Source: Dendrobium chrysotoxum (taxonomy: Eukaryota; Streptophyta; Magnoliopsida; Asparagales; Orchidaceae). Taken from it: a DNA stretch of 64,000 nt. The translations under genes were made by a program, and so were the position numbers. Location of the stretch: positions 14,686,720 to 14,750,719 of the forward strand of contig CM034304.1 of assembly GCA_019925795.1 (NCBI GenBank), written 5' to 3'. Positions 47,160-59,365 of the stretch are shown one piece after another. The notes under the pieces are model-generated. The model was given only the letters and a program-made list of their open reading frames with translations. It was not told the origin of the DNA and ran no database searches. Each line of letters starts with the position of its first letter. The stretch's first letter is position 1.

Positions 47160-48112
47160 ATAGAAACAAATAAAGCATAATTGAGCTTAATTTAGAAAAT
47201 ATCAAAATATCATAATGGTAGGCAACAAAAAATCCTACTGAGCAAAAATTATATTTTTAGAATTGAACTAAATTATCAGATAACATATAAAATAATATTC
47301 TAAAGCTTTAATTAAACAAAAATACTATTTTTAGATGTCAAAAAATATTTTTGAATAGGTAAAAATCACTACATTTTTAAAATTATCTAATGAAAAATAT
47401 CAAATAAATACTCAAACCTATATAATCTTAATCTTTATAACATATAAAAAGTTATAGGAAGAAAGTTTTACTAAGACAAAATTATTCTTGTTTTTTTTGA
47501 TAAAAGAAACATAAAGTTGATCAAAAAAATACCATAAATAAAAAATCTTTGAAATCAAAAATAAGGTAATGGTTTTTTACAATGAGATGAGCAAATCTCT
47601 CAATTAGGTTGATTAATGAAAATCGATTTGTGACCTCCAAATCAAGATTTTCTTTTTCTCTCTCCTCACTTTTCTCTCAATTCCTCATTCCACTTCTCTG
47701 TTGCCAAATTTAAGAATAGAAAAAAAAGGATTTAATGATTTAATGATTTAAAGATAATGCATTAAGATATTTTAAATATAATAATAATATAATTATATAA
47801 TTAATCAATTTTTTAATATAAAATTCATAGAAATCATTTTGGTGCTCTAAATATTATAAAAATATATCCATAAAATAAATTATTTTATTTAAAAAATATT
47901 GGTAAAATTAGTTTGCAAAATGGTCCTAAAATTCTCACATGTACCAATATATGTCAATTGCTTAAGGACTTTCAAGCCAAAAATTATGAAAAAGTTTATG
48001 TAATTAAAATACAATAATATCTATCTTATGGCGAAGATGAATTTTAAATTTGACTCATAATGACTCCTAAAAATATTTATTCATCTGGGTTATTATAATC
48101 TAACTCTTTATG
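47160..48112 (-). repeat. Older, diverged LTR fragment of the same chromovirus family
   Basis: The stretch follows the same order of words as 45940-46900: 'aattgagctta', 'aatggtaggcaacaaaaaatcctactgagc', 'ttaaaattgagatgagcaaatc', 'ctctcctcac' and 'gaatgactcctaaaaata'. It is clearly more diverged than the two flanking LTRs are from each other, so it is an older copy. Its start on the low side is missing. The CACTA element is inserted just beyond its end. Confidence 0.65.
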
Positions 48113-48115
48113 TTA

Positions 48116-48260
48116 CACTACAGGAAATTCAGGCATTACCGGTGATTTTTAATAAATCACCAACGGAATTAGCAGAGGTATAATAACCCCCAGCAAGGGC
48201 GCTAATTTTATGTTTTACCGGCGTCTTTGGCCGCCGGCTTTTAGTGATTTTTTTTGGAGG
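48116..48260 (+). repeat. CACTA left terminus and subterminal repeats
   Basis: The terminal repeat is followed by copies of (a)ccggtgattttt, accggcgtctttggccgccg and related words in both directions. In this superfamily the second element protein binds such subterminal repeats. Binding here is inferred from family knowledge. Confidence 0.85.
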
Positions 48261-48299
48261 TCCAAACCACTGGAACACCACCGGAAATGGCCCTAATTT

Positions 48300-48535
48300 T
48301 GGCCAACCTGAGCCTTCCTCTTCATTTCTTTGCATTTCTCTTTCGATGCAAACGCTCGCTCGCCCCCACTCTCCAATCACTCGCCATCGCCAATCGCTCG
48401 CCATCGCGCCTCCGAGTGACTACGCAAGAATCCGGTCGCTGATAACCTCTCTCTGACTGACGCTCTTGCCCCAACTCTGGTAGCCGAGCACGCCCGCAAT
48501 CTACCCATGAAAGCCATGGCAACAGTCTTGAACTA
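48300..48535. other. GC-rich block inside the CACTA left arm, possible captured host DNA
   Basis: Within an AT-rich window, this block is strikingly GC-richer. It contains a direct repeat of atcgc-type words (ctcgccatcgccaatcgctc). Open frames exist on both strands but none has a recognisable domain. CACTA elements often capture host gene pieces in this position, so capture is possible but not shown. It could also be the element's own leader exon. Confidence 0.45.
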
Positions 48536-48544
48536 AATTTATGT

Positions 48545-49110
48545 TTGCTTTTTTTTCTCAAATTTGCAATATGTGGTTTGAACAAGTATTTTCCTATTTC
48601 GGTTGGATTAAATCAAGGATTAGCATTAAGTCCATATCTTTTTGCTTTAGTCATGGATGTTCTCACTAGACATTTGCAAGAGGATGTACCTTGGTGTTTG
48701 CTTTTTGCTCATGATATTCTTTTTGTTGATAAGAGTTGAGAGGGAGTTTAAGGTAAACTTGAATTATAGAGGTCAACCTTAATTAGAGGATGTACCTTTA
48801 TGTTTGCTTTTTGCTCATGATATTCTTCTTGTTAATAAGACTAGAGAGGGAGTTCAAGGTAAACTTGAATTATGGAGGTCAACCTTAATTAGATGTACCT
48901 TGGTGTTTGCTTTTTACTCATGATATTCTTCTTGTTGATAAGACTAAAAGAGTTCAAGGTAAACTTGAATTATGGAGGTCAACCTTAATTAGAGGATGTA
49001 CCTCATGATATTCTTCTTGTTGATAAGACTAGAGAGGGAGTTTAAGGTAAACTTAAATTATGGAGGTCAACCTTAATTAGAGGATGTACCTTTGTGTTTG
49101 AGACTTTTAT
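48545..49110 (+). repeat. LINE reverse-transcriptase fragment amplified in tandem inside the CACTA element
   Basis: 48545-48740 encodes part of a plant LINE reverse transcriptase: GLNQGLALSPYLFALVMDVL followed by TRHLQEDVPWCLLFAHDIL, where the catalytic FADD box reads FAHD. The segment aggatgtacc...aaccttaattag, about 105 bp, is then repeated. Units start near 48681, 48788, 48894, 48994 and 49081 (107, 106, 100, 87 bp), with internal deletions in the later ones. The units contain the coding sequence for the active-site region, but frames differ between copies, so no protein is made. Confidence 0.85.
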
Positions 49111-49174
49111 TGATTTCACAACCCTAATAATTAATTTCACAACTATGTAGGAAAATATTTGCTTTAACATCCAA

Positions 49175-52100
49175 ATGACTATCCAAGAAGAGAGATATTA
49201 GATGTATAATAGATTTTTATTGGGTCGAAGAGGATTGTTAGATGAATTTATACAGGGAGTTGAGACTTTTATTCAAGTTGCATCTCAACTACCTTCCTTT
49301 AAGTTCGATGGAATATGTAGATATCCATGTTCGAAGCATTCCTCAAGCCCAATGATGTAAAGGTTGATTTATATCATAGGGGATTTATTCCAGACTACTG
49401 GATTTGAACCTCACATGGTGAGTACGAGCCACACAGAGATACTCATGCTGGTCCATCCATAACTTTTGAAATATTTGATGAAGATTAAATGACTAGATCA
49501 TATGAAGAACTTATTTTTGATGTAGTAGGTCCTAATTTAAGGGCTACTATGGAAGAGCTACCAAATGCAGAAACCAAAAAATTCTTTGAGTTACTACATG
49601 TATCTCAAAAACTAATTTGGGATGGTTGCAAAACTCATTCAGAATTATCAATTGCAGTGAGGATGCTAAGTATCAAAACTGAATATAATATTCCTCGTGA
49701 TTGTTTCAATAACTTCATTGGTCTTCTCAAGGAAATAAATCTAACAGATAATTTAATTCCCTCATATTTGTATCGAATGAAAAAATTAGTATCCAAGTTG
49801 GGTCTCACTACTATAAAAATTGATTATTGTATCAATAGATGTATGTTATACTACAAGGATAATGTAACAGAAGTTTATTGTCGCACCTGTAATGCGTCTC
49901 GGTTTAAGCCAAACTCGAGAAAATAATGTCATCAAAAGAAAGATATTCCATATTCCTGCTTATTTTAATTACCAATCATTTCAACACTTCAGTGGATATA
50001 TGCATCAATAAGTTCAGTAGGTCATATGAGATGACATAAGGAGAAATTAGCAAATAATGGTGTTCTTTCTCATCCATCAGATGCTGAAGCGTGGAAACAT
50101 TTTGATCGAGTATATGTTTCATTTACTGTTGAACCATGCAACATAAAATTGGGATTATGTGCTGATAGTTTTACCCCATATAGTCAAGCAGCTTCACCGT
50201 ACTCTTGTTGGCTAGTTATACTAACACCATACAACCTTCCACCAGAGATGTGTATGACTACCCTGTACATATTCTTAACACTTATAATACTTGGACCACA
50301 TAATCCAAAAGCAAAAAAAGATATTTTTTGTAACCATTAATTGATGATCTCAAGTTATTATGGGAAGAAGGTGTCCTCATATATGACATCTCAACCAAAC
50401 AAAATTTTCTCCTTTGAGCTGCATTGCTTTGGACCATTGGTGATTTTCTAACTTATGGTATGTTGTCTGGTTATGGTATGTTGTCTGGTTGGAGCACAGC
50501 AAAAAAATTAGCTTGCCCTTACTGCATAGAGAATACTAAAGCTTTCACACTAAAACATGGAGGGAAAAATAGTGGTTTGATTGTCATCGTATATTCTTAC
50601 CTGCTGATCATCTGTTTAGGAGGAATAAGGAAGCATTCGTTAAAAATAGAGTTGAGAGGTCACCTTATCCACCCAGATTAAGTGGTGATGACATACTACA
50701 GAGACTTTTTAATTTTTCATCAATTATTGATTTTCCAATATTATCAGAGTCTAAATTTTTGGGATATGGTGTTCAATATAATTGGATTAAAAAAAATATT
50801 TTCTGGATATTACCATATAAGAGAATAAATTTGATAAGGCATAATATGGATATTATGCACATTGAGAAGAACTTCCTGGATAATATTTTTAATATAATTA
50901 TGGATGTTAAAGGTAAGAGAAAAGATAATGTTAAAGCTAGGATGGACATTAAAGAACACTGCCACCAAAAAAATTTAGAGTTAGTAACAACCACCGACGG
51001 CAAAATAATGAAGCCCAAAGCACCTTACTCTTTCACGTTAGAGAAAAAAAGATTAATATGCCAGCGGTTTAAAGGTTTAAAAATGCCTGATGGCTATGGA
51101 TCAAACTTAAGCCGATGTGTTGACCTTAAATCTACAAGGTTATTTGGACTAAAAAATTAAGATTTTCATATAATTATGGAGGTTCTCCTTTTAATCATAG
51201 TATATATGTTATCAGATTACATATTGAATCTGTTGACTGAGCTTAGCATTTTATTCAAAGACCTATGTTCATCTAAACTAAGCCAAGATACTTTACGGAG
51301 GAGTGAGGAGAACATTCCAATCATTCTATGTAAGTTAGAAAAAAATTTTCCCCCAGGATTTTTTGACTCTATGGAACATCTTCCAGTCTATCTAGCTTAC
51401 GAAGCTAGAGTTGGTGGACATGTACAATATCATTGGATGTACCCTTTTGAGAGGTAAAATATATTTTTATTAAGTTATTTTTAATATTTTTGAACAAGTT
51501 GAAAATATATGTTTACTAACTTGATAATTATAATTATTTAACAGATATTTGAACAAGTTGAAAAAATATGTTAAGAATAAAGCACGATAAAAAAAATTGA
51601 TATGTGAAGCATATTTATCTCAAGAAACCACTCACTTCTGCTCCTACTACTTCGAGCCCCATGTAAGGAGTACAAGAACAAAGATTAGTCGTAACATAGA
51701 CTTCGATGTAGAAGAACAATCACAGGGTGCACTATTAGTCTTTAAAAGTCATGGAAAGCCCAGTGGCAAATGTGTTGAAAGATTTCTCAATGATTTAGAA
51801 ATCAAAACAGCGAGTTTATATGTGCTACTGAACTATGAAGAAGTCCAACCAATCTTAGATTAAGTTCTTCTATAATGTGTAGAATGAGTAATTTTTTTTA
51901 AATACTAAAATACTATTTGGATGATTTATCACCAGGTATTTTGTAAGCAATTTGCCTCTAACAAATACTACTGATATTGAGCAAGTTTTTGCAAATGAAT
52001 TTTCAGCTTGGTTTAGATCTTATGTGAGCACTTAAATTTTAAAATTTTTATTTGAATTATATCTTATTTAATACTAAAAACCCTAACATTTAAAAATTTT

Positions 52101-52788
52101 CTTAGGTACATAATGATGATAACATAAAGGTCTGTAAGTACTAGCATAGGGCCCAATGTGAAAAGTAAAGACCTGGCCAATATATATAGTGAATGGGTTC
52201 AGATTTCATTCTAAGTTGTGGAGTGAAGAAAGAAAAATTGAAAATTATGGAGTATGTGTTAGAGGGAATACTCATGAAGAAGATGAGTGTGATTATTACA
52301 ATATTCTGAATAAGATTCTGGACTTGGATTACCCAGGAGAAGATGAGAATTTTGTATGTTTGTTTAACTGTTAATGGTATGATCCAGTACATAATAGAGG
52401 CACAAGGGTTCATCCTACGTTTGGTTTAGTAGACATAAAATATAGTAGAAGATACGGTAAGTTTGATCCATTTGTGTTAGCAAGTTAAGCTGTTCAAGTT
52501 TATTTCAACAAATATCCTAGTGGTCGTATGGATAAACAAGATTGGATAGCTATCATAAAAATAAAAGCACAGGGGATAATTGATCAACAATATGTTGTAG
52601 CAATTGCACATCAAGAGAATGAGATGTCAAATTATAGGTCTGTTGAAATTGAGTAGATACCAACTATAACTCATAATATTGAAATACAGTTAGAAGATGT
52701 GAAAAATTCAACTAGCTCATCAAGTGAGAACAAGGATGAAAGTGAAGATACCCTGGAGAGCAACAAAAATATTTCTGATTATGAGTAA
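49175..52788 (+). pseudogene. TNPD-type CACTA transposase (tnp2 family), decayed
   Basis: This gene would encode the DDE transposase that cuts the CACTA element. A plausible start is the ATG at 49175. TAG at 49199-49201 stands where the family usually has Trp before MYNRF. Transposase-associated domain words follow (GLLDEFIQGVETFI, to about 49400). Then comes the tnp2 domain, 49490-51160: YCINRCMLYYKD, CRTCNASRFK, AASPYSCWLVILTPYNLP, LSGWSTAKKLACPYC, RHNMDIMHIEKNF and KAPYSFTLEKK. The C-terminal domains are LPVYLAYEARVGGHVQYHWM and, after an intron 51454-51544 (GT-AG, restoring ER-YL), EAYLSQETTHFC. A final domain (52180-52788) has VNGF-type FHSKLWSEERK and SGRMDKQDWIAIIK. At least four frame changes and several stops occur. 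An 18-bp tandem duplication is at 50452-50487. Confidence 0.9.
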
Positions 52789-53067
52789 CTTTTGAAATTT
52801 AAGTGACTAAATTTATTGTAATGTACTTATTCAATTGTATTTTTTTAAAATCAAGTTAGTAAACATATCATTCTCTTGCTAAATATCTCTTATCAATTCT
52901 ATTTTGTATGTTAATTATTATTATGTATTATGTAAGTCTTTATGTTTGTTATAACTAATTTATCTGTATTCTATTTTTTTTATTTTTACTTATACAAATC
53001 TCTAAAATACTTACAATTTAATTTTTTATATGTTACAATAATTTACTAATTGCTTCTTTTAATGCAG

Positions 53068-54760
53068 ATGGTTTCAGGTGATGATCCTCCTCATAGATCC
53101 TTCACCTCAAAGTTTTCTCAAAAAAAGTTGAGTGTTGGACCAAGCAGACCTAGACAGCCTGATGAAAGTGAGGGGCAGAGATCAGTTCCACTAGTGATAC
53201 CATCACCACCACCTAGAAGTCGGTAACAGTCCCCTAGTGAGCAGGGTCAGGGCCAGTCAGATCCACCTATTATTGGTGTACCACCACCCTTTCCTGGGTA
53301 GTTCCCTCCTGCGTCGATGAGTCTGTAATTTCCCTCTCCAGATCAGGCATATGCAGCTCCATTTTATCCATATTACCCCCCACCAACATCACAAACTAGT
53401 CCATCCACCATCCCTTACCCTCCTTACCCCCACCCATATTATTACCCATACCCGATGCAGCCAGAGCACGGTGGACCGTCTACACCAGCAGAGTTTGGTT
53501 CTGGGGATCTTGTAGCTACAGCAGATAAGCGTCTATACATTGAGCCTGAGGGCGATATATAAGTTTAGTTTATTTTGTTAAGTTTATTATAATTTAATAT
53601 ATTATATGTTATTGATAAAAAATTTAACATGCAGCTTCAATCCCTTAAGGCTACCTACCCACAAGATTTGGGACATCATAAGGAGCAAATATGATGCCAC
53701 TTACTAATCATGGAAAAAGATCCCAAAGAAAATTAAGGATATGTGGTTTAGAGAATTTTAGGTATATTTATTTGGCATGAATTAAAATATTTAATTTAAT
53801 TTGTATTAATATTATTTGTTATGCCTATATTTTTTTACAGAATGATTTTAGGTGGTTTCCTGAGCATAGCACGAGGATCAAAATAAATTTTGAGAGGAGA
53901 GGATTGACCAGTCTTAAGGACATATTCACAGACATTAGAAAGTCTGGGCAGTGTCCATTATGGATTAGAGAGGGTATATGGGCAGATCTGAGTAGAGCTT
54001 AGGAGAGCCCTGAGTTCATAAAAATAAGAGAGCAAAATAAGAAGAATAGAGCATTTGATTATGGGGCTTTAGGAAGCTCCTTTCATACTGATGGATCTGT
54101 TCCTTATACTGAACATAGACAACGACTTGTAAAAACTTTCATTTAGTTTAATAAATATATGTATATTATTTTAACTATATCTTTTATTTTCAGAAAGAGT
54201 TTCTTGGCCGGGAGTTGACACCACTGAAGTTACGTACGAGGACTCACCAACATCAAGATGACCATCAGTGGGTTGATGAAAAGGCTAAAAAAGCTCATAT
54301 GAGTATAATTTTTGAAGTTCGGGAATATAATTTTAATATAAAAAATTTCATTAATATCAATTTATTTTATGGATTTACTCTCACAGGATAATTTTGTACG
54401 AGTTCAAGAAAGTTGTCAGTCTACTAGTGAGGGATCATCTTCAGGATCAACCCAGTATTATGAGTATCATACATGGTCAGATGTTATTGGAGGAAGGCAG
54501 AGGGGGGGGTATATGGCTTGAGCTCATAAGGCTATGCTTATGAGGGCAGTTCATCCACATCAGTATTTTATGATCCAAGTGGAGTTGAAGAAACTGTTAG
54601 CCAGAGGGTTGCAGCCATGATGAGAGAGATAGAAGAGATGAGAAAGGTTCAAAATGAGATGTAGGCAGAGCTACGATCCTATAGAGATGAAAATCAAAAG
54701 AAGAAAGAGCAAGAGCAGACATATGAATCACCATGCAGCGAGGACACTGAGGATGATTAG
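53068..54760 (+). pseudogene. Second CACTA gene, Transposase_24-type protein, decayed
   Basis: The reading starts at ATG 53068, directly after a splice acceptor-like ttttaatgcag, so a 5' non-coding exon is likely. The N-terminal part (to about 53560) is Pro/Tyr/Ser-rich and low in complexity, including PYPPYPHPYYYPYPMQP. After intron-like AT-rich gaps (for example 53570-53635 and 53765-53840) comes a conserved block: RWFPEHSTRIKINFERRGL, DIFTDIRKSGQCPLWIREGI, KNRAFDYGALGSSFHTDGS and EFLGRELTPLKLRTRTH, then a DDHQWVDEKAKKAH segment. This matches the plant Transposase_24 (TNP1-like) family. A charged tail ends SEDTEDD at TAG 54758-54760. Several in-frame stops, such as those at 53224 and 53299, break it. 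A role in binding subterminal repeats is inferred. Confidence 0.82.
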
Positions 54761-55099
54761 TTCTCTTATTTATTTGATGAACTTTTGGTTTAAATATTTG
54801 ATTTGATGAACTTGTTGTGTGAAAGTGAGGACATGGACATCTTATTGTGGATTTATATGTTATATTTATTGTAGACTTTATTTAGTTTGATGAACTTTTT
54901 ATTTAAACATTTGGTTATGCTAAGTATGGATTTCATTTAAATGTTATATATGTTGATTTTAGATTATATTTGTGGGTTGATTATAGTGGCGTGTTGCCCA
55001 TTTGTGATAAATATTCTCAATTATGTGTAAGTTTGTGGAAAATTGAGTAAATAGAGGGGAGGCTATCATTTTTTTTTTAAATGCTACGAATTTTCGGAT

Positions 55100-55478
55100 G
55101 ATATTGGACAGCTTATTATAGCCACCAGAAGTTTAATAAAGCTGTCGGTAAATACCGGCGGTTTATCGACAGTCGTCGGCGATCAACCGGCGATTAGGCC
55201 GCCGGTAAAACTGATATTTTTGATGGTCGGTAAGCCGCCGATGCTTAACCGGTAGTCACCGGCGCTATGACCGCCGGAATTTACTGGCCGTTTATGCCTC
55301 CGAAAAGTCGCCAGTAATCTTAACCGTCAAAAATGGATCGCCGAAAATCATTTCCTATGCAATTTATACCGGCGGTTTACTAACTGCCGAAAAACCACCT
55401 GTATTTTATGAAACCGCCAGAAATATAATAGGAACTGCCGAACAAAAATCTCCCGTAATTCCTGATTTTCCTATAGTG
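55100..55478 (-). repeat. CACTA right terminus and subterminal repeats
   Basis: A dense array of short inverted and direct motifs such as accggcggttta, ccgccggtaaa and aaccggcgatt lies between 55120 and 55450, followed by the terminal repeat. It is GC-richer than its surroundings because of the ccgg core. The right array is longer and denser than the left. Confidence 0.88.
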
Positions 55479-55481
55479 TTA

Positions 55482-58101
55482 TTTATAAGGCACATATGGT
55501 TATACTTGGACAACAGGATTGGACTTCTTCCTCCCTCCATCTCGCCTTTGCAAAGCGAGGGCAAATTGGTTTGCATCATTGACTTGCTTCGATGAGGTAA
55601 ATTCTATAAACTTAGGGCCCCTAGGTCTCCTAAATCTTGCATGTGGATAGAATTTCTTAAACCTTAATTAGGTCCTTGTAGAAACCAAGCATTTTAATTT
55701 TCAAATCTGATAACCCACTAGTGGGTAGGACCTTACTTGTTAGTGACAAGCTTAGGGTTGTGCAGCATTAATTTATTACCCATACTTAGAATTTTTCCCT
55801 TTGATTTTCATAAATCATAATGTATATTAATGATAGTATAACAAAATCAAAAATAAATAAGCTGAATTTATCAAGCTTTACTAAATAAAGAGCATTAATT
55901 AAATAAATTAATAATAAAAGCTAAATAAGTTAAAATTAAATGAATAAATATTATTAATAATTAAATGAAAATAAAACAAAATTCTAAAATAAAGCCAAAT
56001 AATTCCAACATATTAGTTAAAAATTAATTTAAAACTCAAATAAATTATTAAAATTTGAAATAAAGTAAATATAAATTCATGAATAATGATCCAATTTTAA
56101 TCATCTCAAACAAAATAAGATTTTATAATTAATATAATTAAACTTGATTTAATTAAATGAATTCATTAATTAAATATTAAACAAATACTAAAGGACCTTT
56201 TCGTGCTTTATGTTTGATTCTTTTGGAGGGCATATTAGCATTGGATTTAAAATATCTTTAATCAATTTTAAATAACAAAAAGACTCGTATGCATTATATT
56301 TAACTCTATTTGGAAGATATATTTGCATTGGATTAGAGGGTCTTTAAATCATTAACCAAGCTTTTATATATATGCTATGTTTGCCTCCATTTTGGAAGAT
56401 ATAAGTGCATTAGATTATTAAGTCCTTTAATAAAAACTTAAATCAATATATTTAACAAACAATCAAACATAATTAACCAAAATAATTGTTGGGTAACCCA
56501 AGCTTATAAGGCTATCAAGTTAGCCCCAAGAAGGGTAAAATAAACCTCATAGTCCCTAATTTAACAAAGGTGATTACTATTTAATTTAGATAAACATTCA
56601 CCCAAATTAGTAAAAAAATACTTGTATATCCGAGGCCTTCATACATTATGCTTGATTCCTTTTAAAAATCACATATGTATTGGATTCATAAGACTTTTCT
56701 CTTAAGTCACTTAATAAATTATTAATAAATATTAAAGACATTAATAAAATTTTAAAATCTTAAAATTTGAACTTAAATTAAAACCTCACTTGGCCTATAA
56801 CCAAAAGATAACCTCAAACTTAAATAACTTGAACATAAATCTTTTAAGATATATCAAAAGCACACAATATTTTTTTTACACACGCTAGAACTTGTTTGCT
56901 AGGATCACTGACTCTAGTCTTAGGCTAGGTCATAGTGCGTTTGGTGTGATGTGGGTACTTTTCTTGGAGGGTATTCTTGGTGTGTCTATTTATTTTTAAT
57001 ACTTGGAATGTCATGGCATGCATAGTTACTTTTCTGCTGGTGCACTTTATCTTTCCTTTTTTGCAAGAAAAATAAAGTAGATATCTAGGATACTTGTAAA
57101 AGTAAAGATTCAATGTACAATGAATCTAGGATTGTATGTAAATTATAAAGTGCTCAGTGTATATTTGTATATTTCAATTTTAAAGAGTTGTAAAGGTTTA
57201 AAGATACTTGCTTATATGCAACCATATAGGGCTCCAAAAGATAATCCCCTCCCCTTAGGGGGGTGTTCTCTTTTGGAATCATATATAACACTCAGAGGTA
57301 AAAGACTAGAAACAAGTATATTTAAATATGTATTCATAAAAGAAAAAAATAAGGTTTGTTGTGGTGGAGCTTGACCACCTTACTTTCTTATAGATCTTGA
57401 GTTGTATTTATTTTTTAAATAATTAAATAAAATATTTTATTTATATCTTCATTTTATGCATCATACATGATGATAGATAGATGCATTTCCATATTTTACA
57501 TATCCCTGAAATCAAGATCAACGGCTCTGATTGTATCTTAAACCTCCTGCTAAAACCCATAGCCGTAGATCTTCTCCGGCATGATCCGAGAGATCTTGCT
57601 TGCAAAACACCTTCAAATTTCTCAGGGAGCATCAGACTCATGGAAACCTTCAATCCAACGGTGAAAATCCATTGGGGTGAAGGTTTCCTTAACACTTAAT
57701 CGGACTACCTATCTAGGAAGATCGAGAACGAGTTCTCACCGGGTAGAAAGCCCTAACGAATGAGTTTTTCTATCAGGAAGCTTGAGGGAGGGGTGGAGAG
57801 CACTTTTCCTTCACACATCTTAGCTAGAGGATCATCAAAAGTATGACTTCAAGCAAAGCATATAGGGATTGTGTTAGAGTTTGCTCGAGATCATAGCTGG
57901 AAGAGGCTGGGAAGCTGGGGGAATGGAGGGAATGCTTATAGAGCTCTAGGGAATCTTTTAAAAAACTTGGGATCGAATGGGAGGGTCTGGGTCGAGCTGC
58001 CCTACTTAAGTGATCTCCATAAGCTTAGATGGTCTGGATCGATCAGGGCAACCATTGAATAGCCTCTAGATGGAAGGGGACATCTGAAAGTGAGAATAGG
58101 T
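55482..58101 (+). mobile_element. L-unit-like region H, partial
   Basis: Two L-family blocks appear in plus orientation: gctatcaagttagccccaag at 56511 with aaacctcatag after it, and gactctagtcttaggctagg at 56910. Before them are short direct words, 'ggaagatat...gcattggatta', repeated at about 56230, 56320, 56395 and 56680. After them the family's later blocks are absent. 57480-58080 is more mixed in base composition and resembles, in style only, the 2760-3420 part of unit E (gatccaacggtga-type phrases). Ends are not defined: CACTA bounds it on the left and the Sirevirus LTR on the right. No gene is seen. Confidence 0.45.
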
Positions 58102-58139
58102 TGTTAGTCCTACTGCTCACGTCCCTAGGCTAACCAAGA

Positions 58140-58150
58140 GGGGGGGGGGG
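58140..58150 (+). repeat. G11 run near the LTR end
   Basis: Eleven G in the phrase ccaagag-G-tgaattgg. Copia LTRs of this type usually have a run of about six to eight G here, so modest expansion is likely. Confidence 0.85.
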
Positions 58151-58899
58151 TGAATTGGTCCTTTAAAAGTTTACTCTTGGGATTTTGGAAAATTTTAAAG
58201 CTAATCGTACAGTACGATCTAACATCGTACAGTACGAACAGAATTAATTTTTGCTCTTTCTTTAAACACAGTTATTCAACCACAAAGAAAAATAAACTTT
58301 AGAAAAATAAAATGCGAAAAAGTAAACAGTTAACAGAAAACACCAGAATTTATAGTGGTTCGGTCAAACACGACCTACATCCACTCCCTAGAGACTCCTT
58401 CTCTAGGTATTGCACTAAACTCAAGTGACTCTCCTTTTGCCCCCACAGCAAGGTGGAGAAGCCTTTACAAACTCTCTTCCACCAACCCGGTGTGGCAGAG
58501 AACCGTCGTCCTTTTTCACCCTCCTGGTGAAGGCAGAGAACCAAATGTCCTTTTACACTCTTCAAGTGCAGCAGAGAACCGTCATCCTTTTTCACCCTCC
58601 AAGTGACGGCAGAGAACCAAAATCCTCTCGAACAAAAACTCTTATAAAAGTCTCCAAGGAAGATAAGAAGATGCTAGAAGAATAAGTAAAGAAATCCTCA
58701 CAATTGATAACCTTGTGAATCCCTTCACAATTTTTTCTTCAAAGATTTCTCAACACTCACTCCCAAACACTCTCCCTTTCACTCTCCAAAAGTATTTTCG
58801 CAGAAGGATCTCATTACAAGTCAGTTTAAAAGATCCATACATACTAAAGCCAAGAAAACCCATCCAAAAACTAAAATTTTCAAGTTTCACGCGTCCCGA

Positions 58900-59365
58900 T
58901 CGTCCCGTACGATCGATATTCGTACTGTACGAATAGTTCAAATCATTGAACAATTCATCTCATACGATTCAATACGAACCTAAATCAGAGTCGTTCGTAC
59001 CATAAAATCTTCTATACGAATTATATTTCGTACTGTACGAATAGTTCAAAAAATGAACGATTCATCCCGTACGAACCAGTAAGAACCCAATTCAGTGCCC
59101 TTCGTACAGCAAAATCTTCTGTACGAATTATATTTCGTATTGTTTGAATAGTTCAAAAAATGAACGATTCGTCCCGTACGAACAAGTATGAACCCAATTT
59201 AGTGCCCTTCGTACAGCAAAATCTTCTGTACGAATTATATTTCATACTGTACGAATAGTTCAAAAATGAACGATTCATCCCGTACGAACTAATACGAATT
59301 CAATTCAGTGCCCTTCATACAGAAAAACCTCATATATGAATAGTATTTCATACTGTATGAATGTA
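58900..59365 (-). repeat. 107-bp tandem repeat carrying TTCGTACTGTACGAA palindromes
   Basis: The core cgtactgtacgaatagttc occurs at 58921, 59029, 59136 (decayed), 59243 and 59349 (decayed), spaced 108, 107, 107 and 106 bp. Each unit also holds cccgtacgaac and ttctgtacgaatt, so there are about three palindrome-related motifs per unit. Two further copies stand alone at 58206 and 58224 (atcgtacagtacga), and one near 59430-59455. The position inside an LTR suggests a protein-binding enhancer array; this is inference. Confidence 0.9.

Larger units (their letters stand above)
48116..55478 (+). mobile_element. CACTA (En/Spm, CMC) DNA transposon, 7,363 bp
   Basis: The left end CACTACAGGAAATTCAGG and the right end, read inward on the minus strand, CACTATAGGAAAATCAGG, form terminal inverted repeats with the diagnostic CACTA. 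TTA is duplicated on both sides (48113-48115 and 55479-55481), the 3-bp duplication expected for this superfamily. Subterminal regions are full of ccggcggtt/aaccgccgg-type words in both orientations. Inside are two decayed genes in the usual order, a TNPD-type transposase and a second Transposase_24-type protein, both on the plus strand. Both carry stops and frameshifts, so the copy is probably non-autonomous. Confidence 0.95.

Noticed and set aside
48129..48585. Several ORFs of 60-90 codons on both strands in the CACTA left arm
   Set aside because: They arise from local GC richness and span subterminal repeats; no domain is recognisable in any frame.
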